From: Fischerella sp.
Lineage (GTDB): Bacteria > Cyanobacteriota > Cyanobacteriia > Cyanobacteriales > Nostocaceae
NCBI GenBank assembly: GCA_026419705.1
Contig: JANZYY010000159.1
Location: 1-10,009, forward strand
DNA: 10,009 bases
Direction: 5' to 3'
Shown: positions 1 to 6,207 of the stretch, piece by piece
How the letters are laid out: each line of letters starts with the position of its first letter
Numbering within the stretch: position 1 is the first letter of the stretch
Program-made: the position numbers and the translations under genes
Notes under the pieces: generated by a model
Seen by the model: only the letters and a program-made list of their open reading frames with translations
The model's database searches: none
What the model was told of the DNA's origin: nothing

Positions 1-1173
1 GGCTGGAAGGTAGGCGAAGCTGAGTTGGATTGGGAATATTTCATCACAGCTATAGATAAGGAAGTGCGGCGGCTTTCGCAGCTGCATATTAACTTGTTAG
101 AAAAAGCAGGAGTGCAACTCATTTCCGGTCACGCCACTCTCCTAGATCCGCACACCGTAGAAGTTGATGGCAGCAAAGTTACCGCAGATAAAATTTTAAT
201 TGCTGTTGGAGGTCGTCCGATCAAGCCTGATTTGCCAGGAATGGAGTATGGTATTACCTCCAATGAAATGTTTCATCTCAAAGAAAAACCAAAGCACATT
301 GCTATTATTGGTGCAGGTTACATCGGCACAGAGTTTGCTTGTATAATGCGTGGCTTGGGATGTGAAGTTACCCAAATTATTCGTAAGGATCTCATCCTCA
401 AAGGTTTCGATGAAGATATCCGCACTAACATCCAAGCAGGAATGACTCAACACGGTATTAAAATTATCCAAAATACTGTAGTGACAGCTGTTGAAAAAGT
501 ACCGCAGGGATTGCTGATAAGGTTATCAGGAGAACATACAGAACCTGTAATTGCCGATGTGTTTTTGGTAGCAACCGGCCGTGCTCCGAATGTAGAAGGA
601 CTGGGTTTGGAAAATGCTGGAGTGGAACTAGTAGATAGTTCTATAGAAGGGCCGGGATACAGCACGATGAACGCAATCGCTGTTAACGAGTACAGTCAAA
701 CCTCTCAAGCTAATATCTTTGCAGTCGGTGATGTTACTGACCGCATGAATTTAACTCCGGTTGCAATTGGGGAAGGCCGGGCTTTTGCGGATAGCGAATT
801 CGGTGAAAATCGTCGCGTATTCAGTCACGAAAATGTGCCAACAGCCGTATTTGCCACACCCGAAGCAGCTACAGTCGGTTTGACAGAAGCCCAAGCCCGC
901 CAAAAGTTGGGAGACGAGGGAGTAAAAATATATCGCACTCGTTTCCGTCCTTTGTTCCACAGCTTGACTGGTGCTGAAGAAAGAACAATGATGAAATTAG
1001 TGGTAGATGCCAATACCGATAAAGTGCTAGGCGCGCACATGGTAGGAGAAAATGCCGCTGAAATCGTTCAAGGTGTAGCGATCGCCGTCAAAATGGGCGC
1101 AACCAAAAAAGATTTTGACGCCACAGTCGGTATCCATCCCACAGCCGCAGAAGAATTTGTGACAATGCGGTAA
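1..1173 (+). CDS. gor: Glutathione reductase, C-terminal part (5' end outside window)
   Basis: Flavoprotein disulfide reductase that reduces glutathione disulfide with NADPH in the cytoplasm. The frame is open from base 1 (GWKVGEAELDWEYF...), so the gene starts upstream; the in-frame TTG at 25 is not its start. About 390 of the usual roughly 450-460 residues are present. The N-terminal FAD Rossmann motif and the CxxxxC redox disulfide lie outside the window. Visible motifs are the pyridine-nucleotide fold GAGYIG (nt 310-327), VATGRAPN (near nt 570-590), the second FAD motif FAVGDV (nt 718-735), and the C-terminal dimer-interface HPTAAEE (nt 1135-1155), whose His is the catalytic acid/base in this family. 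The nucleotide site has Gly rather than the usual Ala at the end of GxGxxA, and IRKDLILK where E. coli has two Arg, so the second Arg is Lys. From memory this matches the reported Anabaena enzyme. Stop is TAA at 1171. Identification is firm; mercuric or dihydrolipoamide reductase is unlikely given the C-terminus. Confidence 0.93.
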   Translation, partial: GWKVGEAELDWEYFITAIDKEVRRLSQLHINLLEKAGVQLISGHATLLDPHTVEVDGSKVTADKILIAVGGRPIKPDLPGMEYGITSNEMFHLKEKPKHIAIIGAGYIGTEFACIMRGLGCEVTQIIRKDLILKGFDEDIRTNIQAGMTQHGIKIIQNTVVTAVEKVPQGLLIRLSGEHTEPVIADVFLVATGRAPNVEGLGLENAGVELVDSSIEGPGYSTMNAIAVNEYSQTSQANIFAVGDVTDRMNLTPVAIGEGRAFADSEFGENRRVFSHENVPTAVFATPEAATVGLTEAQARQKLGDEGVKIYRTRFRPLFHSLTGAEERTMMKLVVDANTDKVLGAHMVGENAAEIVQGVAIAVKMGATKKDFDATVGIHPTAAEEFVTMR

Positions 1174-1180
1174 TTGTTAT

Positions 1181-1254
1181 TTGTTAGTAGTTGGTTGTTG
1201 ATAGTTGGATATTCTTGACTACTAACTACTAACCACTAACTACTAACCAACTAA
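1181..1254. repeat. Two opposed heptamer (STRR-like) arrays forming a large hairpin
   Basis: The spacer between gor and the hydrolase is almost wholly repeat. Positions 1181-1208 read as four 7-mers: TTGTTAG, TAGTTGG, TTGTTGA, TAGTTGG. After 10 nt, positions 1219-1246 read CTACTAA, CTACTAA, CCACTAA, CTACTAA, followed by a CCAACTAA variant to 1254. The two arrays are of the same type on opposite strands. Positions 1183-1199 can pair with 1231-1247 (17 positions, one mismatch, one G-U) around a 31-nt loop. Short tandem heptamers like this are known from heterocyst-forming cyanobacteria. A role in mRNA 3'-end stability or transcription attenuation is inference; there is no T-run typical of an intrinsic terminator. 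Confidence 0.8.
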
Positions 1255-1267
1255 TTACAAAAGCTAA

Positions 1268-1909
1268 ATGTCTGGTGAATACATCTATCTTCACGGCTTT
1301 GCATCGAGTCCTAATTCTGCTAAGGCCGTTTACCTATGCGAGCGCTTTGCAGAATTTAATATTAAGCTGCAAGTTCCAGATTTAAATTCTGGGGATTTTT
1401 CCCATCTGACAATTACGCGGCAGATCAAACAAGTTGCCGCCGAATTTACCCCAAATTCAGCACCAGTGACTCTGATTGGTTCTAGTTTAGGCGGATTGAC
1501 AGCTGCCCACTTAGGACAGCAATACCCACAGGTGCAGCGACTAGTTTTGCTAGCACCAGCCTTTGGGTTTTTATCCCATTGGTTGCCCCAGCTAGGAGAT
1601 GAACAAGTGCAACGCTGGCAGCAAGAAAAATATCTGATGGTTTACCACTACGGAGAAGGGCGATCGCTCCCTTTAAGTTACGATTTTGTCACAGATGCCA
1701 CTCAATACCAAGAAGAAATGTTACAACGTTTTATTCCTACTCTGATTCTACATGGAAAAAATGATGAGGTGATCCCAATTCAAGCCAGTCGGGATTTTGC
1801 TAAGTCGCGTCCTTGGGTAGACTTAGTAGAACTCAACAGTGACCACGCCCTCGCTAACGTCATGACAGAAATTTGGCAAGCTATTCGACGGTTCTGCCAG
1901 CTACCTTGA
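1268..1909 (+). CDS. YqiA/YcfP-like alpha/beta-fold hydrolase (esterase family)
   Basis: A 213-residue cytoplasmic alpha/beta hydrolase without signal peptide or membrane segment. It opens with YIYLHGFASSP (residues 5-15), the oxyanion-side HGF motif typical of the small YqiA/YcfP esterase group. The nucleophile elbow is GSSLG (71-75), giving Ser73. The other triad members are readable as Asp166 in HGKNDEV and His193 in NSDHAL, in the correct order and spacing, so the enzyme should be active. Length fits the family (about 190-215). The ATG start directly precedes the HGF strand, as expected; no strong Shine-Dalgarno is seen. The gene is 94 bp after gor on the same strand, across a repeat spacer, so co-transcription is possible but unsupported. 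The natural substrate is not known for this group; a short acyl ester is a family-level guess. Confidence 0.85.
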   Translation: MSGEYIYLHGFASSPNSAKAVYLCERFAEFNIKLQVPDLNSGDFSHLTITRQIKQVAAEFTPNSAPVTLIGSSLGGLTAAHLGQQYPQVQRLVLLAPAFGFLSHWLPQLGDEQVQRWQQEKYLMVYHYGEGRSLPLSYDFVTDATQYQEEMLQRFIPTLILHGKNDEVIPIQASRDFAKSRPWVDLVELNSDHALANVMTEIWQAIRRFCQLP

Positions 1910-1920
1910 GGTTGTATAAT
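1892..1920 (+). promoter_or_regulatory. Possible promoter for hisC (perfect -10, weak -35)
   Basis: TATAAT at 1915-1920 matches the consensus -10 exactly and lies just after the hydrolase stop. With a 17-bp spacer the -35 would be TTCTGC (1892-1897), a poor match lying inside the preceding coding sequence. If used, transcription would start near 1927 and leave a leader of about 130 nt before hisC. The sequence is AT-rich here, so a chance match is quite possible. Confidence 0.25.
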
Positions 1921-1950
1921 GTTTAATTCTCATTTTAGTACTTCTAGGTG

Positions 1951-1971
1951 AATAAAAAATAATTTTTTATT
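1951..1971. repeat. Perfect 9-bp A/T hairpin in hydrolase-hisC spacer
   Basis: AATAAAAAA (1951-1959) and TTTTTTATT (1963-1971) are exact reverse complements around the 3-nt loop TAA. The stem contains only A-T pairs, so it is weak as RNA. The oligo-T in its right arm could give terminator-like behaviour for the hydrolase, but without G-C pairs this is speculative. The rest of the 1910-2059 spacer shows no other structure. Confidence 0.35.
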
Positions 1972-2059
1972 TAATAACCACTAGGACGCTAAGAAAATTT
2001 ATTGTTTCAGGTTGCACCTTAGAATAGTTGGTCATGACTGTTGACTTTTGATTCAAATT

Positions 2060-3223
2060 ATGATGCCATTTGTCCGATCGGATTTAGCCCAACTTACCGC
2101 CTACAAACCCCATCCCAGTAGCGATACCGTCCGACCAGTCTCATCGACTCAGCTGGATCGTCTAGATACGAATGAGAGTCCCTATGATTTACCACCAGAG
2201 TTAAAAGCAAAACTGGCATGGACTTATCAACAGGCAATTGAAACTAACCGTTATCCTGATGGTGGACATGAGGAACTTAAAGGTGCGATCGCTGAGTATA
2301 TCAATGAATCAGCCAGTTTGGGGACTTCTGTTTTTACTACTGCTAATATTTCTGTTGGTAATGGTTCAGATGAACTCATCCGCTCAATATTAATCGCCAG
2401 TTGTCTTGGAGAAGGGTCTATTCTAGTTGCTAATCCCACTTTTTCTATGTACGCCATATTGGCGCAAGTTTTACGCATTCCTGTGGTGCAAGTGACTAGA
2501 AATGAAGCGAATTTTGAAATTGATTTAACAGCAGCACAAATTGCAATAGAACAAACTCAAAATCCCCCGATTCGGGCTGTTTTTGTAGTTCATCCTAATT
2601 CTCCTACTGCCAATACCTTAACTAAAGCTGAGTTAGCATGGTTAAAGACTCTACCAGAGCATATTTTAGTTGTAATTGATGAAGCTTACTTTGAATTTAG
2701 TCAAACTACATTAGTAGGCGAATTATCAGAGCGTCCTAACTGGGTGATACTACGCACATTTTCTAAAGCTTTCCGATTAGCAGCCATGCGTGTTGGCTAT
2801 TGTATTGCTCATCCTGAATTAATATCCATTATCGAAAAAGTCCGCTTACCCTATAATCTTCCCAGTTTTTCAATCGTGTCAGCGTTAGTAGCTTTGCAAA
2901 ACCGTAAACTTTTGCTCGATTCAATATCACAAACACTCTCCGAACGAGACAGGCTGATCGAAACTCTCTCACAACAACCAGAATTACAAGTTTGGGATAG
3001 TGCTACTAACTTTGTTTTCCTGCGTCTCAAACCACATCACTCTCACCCACAAGACGCTGCTTTAAAAAATCTCAACCAAAAACTCAAGGCTAATGGCACT
3101 TTGATTCGGGAAATTAGCGGAGGATTGCGAATAACCGTAGGAACTCCTCAAGAAAATATCCGCACACTCACAAGATTACAAGCTGCTTTGGCAAGCTTGG
3201 CATCTGAACAATTAACTCAGTAA
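2060..3223 (+). CDS. hisC: Histidinol-phosphate aminotransferase
   Basis: PLP-dependent class I/II aminotransferase converting imidazole-acetol phosphate and glutamate to histidinol phosphate in histidine biosynthesis. The N-terminus MMPFVRSDLAQL and the following LDTNESPYDLP are typical of HisC (the LxxNExP segment). Visible PLP-site features in the 387-residue form are HPNSPT (178-183, Asn180 region), Asp207 in DEAYFEF, and the Schiff-base lysine Lys236 in TFSKAFRLAAMRVGY. A C-terminal arginine for substrate carboxylate lies in GGLRITVGT. The usual G after NxPT is Ala here (PTAN). I chose ATG 2060 because it gives the MxPFxRSDLA start expected of cyanobacterial HisC; ATG 2063 and an upstream TTG at 2048 are alternatives. 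No clear Shine-Dalgarno precedes it. The gene stands alone, not in a his operon, as is usual in cyanobacteria. Its last 7 bases overlap the convergent gene at 3217-3771. Confidence 0.93.
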   Translation: MMPFVRSDLAQLTAYKPHPSSDTVRPVSSTQLDRLDTNESPYDLPPELKAKLAWTYQQAIETNRYPDGGHEELKGAIAEYINESASLGTSVFTTANISVGNGSDELIRSILIASCLGEGSILVANPTFSMYAILAQVLRIPVVQVTRNEANFEIDLTAAQIAIEQTQNPPIRAVFVVHPNSPTANTLTKAELAWLKTLPEHILVVIDEAYFEFSQTTLVGELSERPNWVILRTFSKAFRLAAMRVGYCIAHPELISIIEKVRLPYNLPSFSIVSALVALQNRKLLLDSISQTLSERDRLIETLSQQPELQVWDSATNFVFLRLKPHHSHPQDAALKNLNQKLKANGTLIREISGGLRITVGTPQENIRTLTRLQAALASLASEQLTQ

Positions 3224-3771
3224 TTAAATCCACTGTCTACATCACCGCCCAAACGGCGTACTATTGAAACTGTTTGTGGCAACACACCCACTAAAAGGGC
3301 AAATGCCTCATTTGGCAATTTATTCACCATCTCCAGTGGAAAGTATTGTTCAAATTGGTCGAGAATCTTTTGAACTCGCTGACCAGGAACCGGGTTCTCT
3401 GTAATTTGTTTAATTAACCTAATCCACTGTCGTCTAATCAAGAAAGCTTTCTGGCGTTCTTCATTAGTTTCAGGAGTCAATAAAGACAGATTTCCTATCG
3501 GCAATGCTCCTTGACAATCGCGATCGTATTCGCCACCTACTGCTGCTCCTGGTCCAGCAAACTCCGCATGATAGCGTTTAAAGAGTATTAACCCATTGCG
3601 TCTTCGACTATTGACAATGAAAACTTTTCCGCTCAGCAACTTTGTCAGGATATCCGAGCCATACGATTGCTCAGTTCCATCCGGCATGACAATATAGTCA
3701 AGGAAACTGGTGTCAGGGTAATAAGTAGATACCATAGCAGTCTGATAGCGTGGGTGTTTGTCGCTATCCAT
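3217..3771 (-). CDS. Unrecognised conserved-looking protein with HTH-like C-terminal segment
   Basis: I do not recognise this 184-residue protein by name. It is soluble, with no signal peptide or membrane helix. The first half (about residues 10-85) looks like a mixed beta fold rich in aromatic residues (TYYPDTSFLDYIVMPDG, GKVFIVNSRRRNGLILFKRY). Residues about 95-135 are charged and helical. The C-terminal part (about 130-173) has a helix QRVQKILDQFEQYF followed by LPNEAFALLVGVLPQTVSIVRR (152-173). This resembles the helix-turn-helix of Crp-family regulators (A-x-L-x-G-V-x-x-x-T-V-S), but no cyclic-nucleotide domain precedes it, so a DNA-binding role is only a suggestion. I chose the ATG at 3769-3771 with GAAG just upstream; a TTG at 3808-3810 would add 13 residues. 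It converges on hisC and overlaps its end by 7 bp. Codon use and sustained complexity support a real gene. Confidence 0.75.
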   Translation of the reverse strand: MDSDKHPRYQTAMVSTYYPDTSFLDYIVMPDGTEQSYGSDILTKLLSGKVFIVNSRRRNGLILFKRYHAEFAGPGAAVGGEYDRDCQGALPIGNLSLLTPETNEERQKAFLIRRQWIRLIKQITENPVPGQRVQKILDQFEQYFPLEMVNKLPNEAFALLVGVLPQTVSIVRRLGGDVDSGFNY

Positions 3772-4519
3772 TTTCTTCAAAATGGGAATATATCTAGTAA
3801 TCGTTTGCAATTAAATAGAGAAATTACTACTCAATCAAAGTTTTGCCTTTTTCTTAATTATCAAGATTTTTTGGTCAATTTAGCTATGATAAAATTAAAT
3901 AAAGTTTATTCCAGATTTGAGTAATCATATTTTATGAGATTTGATTTAATTTGTCTGCAACTAGAGGTGTTTTTTTTTAAAGTTTCTATAAAGATGAGTA
4001 ACTTTAATAAAAAGTTATTGTAAGGAATTGAAAGTTTATCTATAGTATTTTCGCCGATTTTAAAATCATTATCCATCCGATCGCCATAAATAGTTTTCAT
4101 TTAGATTTCATTCTACCTATAATAAACATTTCAAAATTGGAACATTGAATAAATCAAATCGCCCAATTATAGTGTATTTTTATTTTGATGTATTAAAAAG
4201 TGTATCAAAGATAAAATTGCTTGGGAAAGTAATACGAAAAAGTTTATATGCTCAATAACAACCCTTTCATCAATTCACTCTGTGGCTGATATCATCATTA
4301 AATGACTATCAAACAATATAATAACTGTTATTTTAATCAATCTAATATATGGTTATGCAAATTGCCAAAGCAAAAATTAGCTAAAAAATAAGTGTATTTG
4401 CCAGAGAATAGCTGGATGCTCTATCAGATGAATTGGTTCTCCTATTTGCAAAACTTATGGGATGAAAGCTTGTTTGCCAAATCCAAATTTATCAAAACTT
4501 AACTTACACAAACAAGAGG
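3772..4519. other. AT-rich intergenic region without a convincing gene
   Basis: About 750 bp of very AT-rich sequence lies between the divergently placed 5' end of the minus-strand gene at 3217-3771 and the 3' end of the acetyltransferase. It holds a 64-codon minus-strand ORF (3906-4100) containing a near-HIP1 site GGCGATCGG and a 9-nt T-run at 3970-3978. The ORF has no recognisable product and could be a decayed gene or chance. A 13-nt palindrome AATAACTGTTATT sits at 4320-4332. No tRNA-like cloverleaf, mobile-element ends or CRISPR repeats are seen. The promoter of the 3217-3771 gene must lie in the left part, near 3790-3900, but no convincing -35/-10 pair stands out among many AT-rich matches. 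Confidence 0.6.
4469..4516 (-). repeat. 8-bp inverted repeat just past the acetyltransferase stop
   Basis: CTTGTTTG (4469-4476) and CAAACAAG (4509-4516) are exact reverse complements separated by 32 nt. They begin 3 bases beyond the TAG stop of the minus-strand acetyltransferase. The position would suit a 3'-end structure, but the loop is long, the stem is short and no T-run follows in the gene's direction. It is at best a weak terminator or processing signal. Confidence 0.25.
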
Positions 4520-5194
4520 CTAGCTTGTTGAGTTCAGTAAAAGATGCTTATGCAATAATATCTGCTGCGAGCGTTGAAAAAGAAATGTCTTCCAATTAGA
4601 TTCAACCTTATGTACCCGATATCCGAACTTAAAATAAAGTTGCTGTGCCTGATGGTTATTTTCCAAAACGTGGAGATATGTGTCTTCGAATCCCCATTCT
4701 CTAGCAACTCGATCGCTAGCTTCGAGTAGCTTTGAAGCAGCACCCTGTCTGCGATATTTTGAGCAAACTGCTAAATTAGACAGATAAGGAAAACTTCTGC
4801 CAGTTTCACTCCAATAATCGCTAAATCGCATACCCAATTCGACAGTGCCAACTATATTATTAGTTGTACCAGCAGTAGTATCAACGGCGACTAGACAGAT
4901 ATGATGGGGTGCAGGTGATGCCAGACGATGTCTCAAATCTTCGTAAATACCCAGACGTAGCAAAGGGAAAGCCCATCCCCAGAAACCTTTTTGGGAGTGA
5001 AAGCTTTCAGCAATAATTTGGGCAACTTCAGTCAAATCAGCAGGTGTAGCCGCACGGATCTGGAACCGACAGGAAGTTTGCTTGGCGGATGTTGTGATTG
5101 GCTGTTGATGGGATTGCTGGAAAAACCAAGGTGTCAAGGCTAGTTTCGTGTTGAATGGTATAGAACGGAAATCTTCAAATATTTCAAATGGCAT
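4520..5194 (-). CDS. GNAT-family N-acetyltransferase
   Basis: A 224-residue cytoplasmic protein with a GCN5-related acetyltransferase domain from about residue 43 to 205. The domain opens with FQIRAATPADLTEVAQIIAESF, the usual beta1-alpha1 segment. Motif A is YLSNLAVCSKYRRQGAASKLL (137-157), with the acetyl-CoA pyrophosphate loop RRQGAA (148-153). Motif B follows as YLHVLENNHQAQQLYFKFGYR. A 40-residue N-terminal extension precedes the domain and is rich in aromatics and Gln; its role is unknown. The acceptor (protein N-terminus, amino acid, drug or polyamine) cannot be told from sequence. The ATG start at 5192-5194 has AGG about 5 nt upstream (GCAGGTTGAATG). It is monocistronic, with AT-rich DNA downstream and a repeat-containing spacer upstream. 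Confidence 0.88.
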   Translation of the reverse strand: MPFEIFEDFRSIPFNTKLALTPWFFQQSHQQPITTSAKQTSCRFQIRAATPADLTEVAQIIAESFHSQKGFWGWAFPLLRLGIYEDLRHRLASPAPHHICLVAVDTTAGTTNNIVGTVELGMRFSDYWSETGRSFPYLSNLAVCSKYRRQGAASKLLEASDRVAREWGFEDTYLHVLENNHQAQQLYFKFGYRVHKVESNWKTFLFQRSQQILLHKHLLLNSTS

Positions 5195-5350
5195 TCAACC
5201 TGCGTAAAAGCTCAGAGTTACCAAGTTCAATCAACTTTTAATCCAACTTGGCACTAGCAGGGTTTATGAGTGAAGTGGTTAATTGTCTTTACCACTCAAA
5301 TCTAAGATACTACAATTAGTTGGCAGAGGTTAAAGCTTCCTTGTTGACGG

Positions 5351-5392
5351 TAGACGCTTTTCCTGCACCCAAGCTGCGAGAGCGAGCGTCTA
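5351..5392. repeat. Inverted repeat TAGACGCT/AGCGTCTA (dispersed-palindrome type)
   Basis: TAGACGCT (5351-5358) and AGCGTCTA (5385-5392) are exact reverse complements around a 26-nt GC-richer loop. GTAGACGC-type arms are common in small dispersed palindromic repeats of filamentous cyanobacterial genomes (recalled, not searched). It abuts the heptamer array that begins 7 bp later. A similar GCGTCTACGCT string occurs inside cyaC near 6905-6917. Confidence 0.5.
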
Positions 5393-5398
5393 TATAGA

Positions 5399-5440
5399 CA
5401 TTGGAAATTGAAAATTGGGCATTGAGAATTGGGCTTTGGA
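5399..5440 (-). repeat. Six-unit heptamer array (STRR-like)
   Basis: The 42 bases divide exactly into six 7-mers: CATTGGA, AATTGAA, AATTGGG, CATTGAG, AATTGGG, CTTTGGA. On the minus strand the units read approximately CCCAATT or TCCAATG, a familiar heptamer class of Nostocales STRRs. The units are degenerate at one or two positions, which suggests an old array. No coding frame uses it. Confidence 0.7.
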
Positions 5441-5813
5441 TATTTTCGCTTGTTTCATCCTCCTTGCTCCAAGATTGGGAATGGTCTGACGACTGACTGC
5501 AGTGGCTTGGTAGGGGCTTGCGCAAGGCTGATTCTATCTAATGCGCTGGCCTCCAAGTTGCTGATTCTGCTGATTCTCCCCCGTCATTTAGTATTATGAC
5601 TTAATCATTTCATATTTAAGGGTTCCGGACTTCTTGCCATGTTTATTCAAATTAATATTTCTGATGCTATTCCCTAGTATCTAACTCCTGCTTTAGCCAC
5701 CACTAACAGTTGCTTTACCAATCATCCTGATGGCTAAATTATAAGTAGCTATCTGTCTGATAGTATACTTTACCCATTCATCTTATGATTATTGTAAGGT
5801 TGCTAACTTGATA

Positions 5814-6053
5814 ATGACCGCTATAAATAAAATTTACCTACAAGTGTTAGTGTCACTGCTGCAGTGGGAAAAATTAATATGCAGCTTCAGTTGGATCTTT
5901 CAGCCAGTCTGGATTGCTGCATCTGGTATGAGACAGTTCTCACTGGAGGTGAGTAGAGATTTGGCAAGCAAAGACCAATTTTGTCAAACTAACACTGAGC
6001 ATAAAACTAATTGGGGTGCACCAGACCAACTGGTAATCAGCATAAGTCTTTAA
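5814..6053 (+). CDS. Doubtful small ORF upstream of cyaC
   Basis: This open frame from ATG 5814 would encode 79 residues (MTAINKIYLQVLVSLLQWEK...). It has a hydrophobic aromatic stretch (about residues 8-40) that is interrupted by charges, and a polar C-terminal half. I recognise no domain and no family. No Shine-Dalgarno is well placed; AAGG lies about 14 nt upstream of the ATG. It contains a 13-nt perfect palindrome CACTGCTGCAGTG at 5854-5866, which suits regulatory DNA as well as coding. The stop is followed after 7 nt by a hairpin (6061-6086), and cyaC starts 154 nt further on. It could be a small real gene, an upstream ORF in the cyaC leader, or chance. Base composition does not decide the matter. 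Confidence 0.2.
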   Translation: MTAINKIYLQVLVSLLQWEKLICSFSWIFQPVWIAASGMRQFSLEVSRDLASKDQFCQTNTEHKTNWGAPDQLVISISL

Positions 6054-6060
6054 AACAAAT

Positions 6061-6086
6061 GGCTGTAAGCAAATTTTCTGACAGCC
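6061..6086 (+). repeat. Hairpin between small ORF and cyaC
   Basis: GGCTGT (6061-6066) and ACAGCC (6081-6086) are exact reverse complements around a 14-nt loop containing an AAATTTT core. There is no T-tract afterwards, so it is not a standard intrinsic terminator. It lies in the likely 5' leader of cyaC, where it might affect mRNA stability or mark the end of an upstream transcript. Confidence 0.35.
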
Positions 6087-6194
6087 AGCAGTTATATACG
6101 CAAATGACCTAGGTTGTCGAAATGCTCTGCTCTTACCTGAGTCAGTTTCATCTCTATCCGATCAGATTATTGTTTATCCGACTGCGTTTGCAGC

Positions 6195-6198
6195 AGGA
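6195..6198 (+). promoter_or_regulatory. Shine-Dalgarno of cyaC
   Basis: AGGA at 6195-6198 (within CAGGAAAG) stands 9 nt before the ATG at 6208. It supports that start, which also places the first receiver-domain strand at residue 10, as expected. Confidence 0.6.
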
Positions 6199-6207
6199 AA
6201 GCGGTGC

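Larger units (their letters stand above)
5195..5807. other. Intergenic region left of the cyaC leader, with scattered repeats
   Basis: No convincing gene lies in these 613 bp. From left to right it contains an imperfect hairpin with AGTGGT/ACCACT arms (5274-5296), the 8-bp inverted repeat at 5351-5392, the heptamer array at 5399-5440, a 10-bp palindrome CTTGCGCAAG at 5517-5526, and a tandem CTGATTCT pair near 5562-5577. Open minus-strand frame 5316-5525 only translates through these repeats and is not a gene. The promoter for the acetyltransferase should lie near 5200-5300; a promoter for cyaC could lie further right. I could not single one out. Confidence 0.6.

Noticed and set aside
196..1040. 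Minus-strand ORFs opposite gor
   Set aside because: They are antisense to a clear glutathione reductase with intact motifs, and none shows a domain.
25..1173. TTG at 25 as the start of the glutathione reductase
   Set aside because: The frame is open to base 1 and the FAD-binding N-terminus and redox cysteines are missing, so the gene is cut by the window edge.
1181..1254. Heptamer arrays as a CRISPR array
   Set aside because: Units are 7 nt with no unique spacers, and the two halves are in opposite orientation; this is STRR-type repeat, not CRISPR.
3667..3924. 85-codon plus-strand ORF at the start of the minus-strand 3217-3771 gene
   Set aside because: It lies antisense to the better-supported gene and continues into AT-rich spacer; its translation has no family features.
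3906..4100. 64-codon minus-strand ORF as a functional gene
   Set aside because: AT-rich context, no recognisable product, no good ribosome site and a homopolymer inside. Kept only as a possible remnant, not listed as a CDS.
5316..5525. 69-codon minus-strand ORF near the heptamer array
   Set aside because: It translates straight through the heptamer array and the inverted repeat. Its composition is repeat-driven and no domain or ribosome site supports it.
5762..5769. TATACT as a cyaC -10 promoter element
   Set aside because: No acceptable -35 lies 16-18 bp upstream, and it would leave a leader of more than 430 nt. In AT-rich DNA the match alone is not enough.
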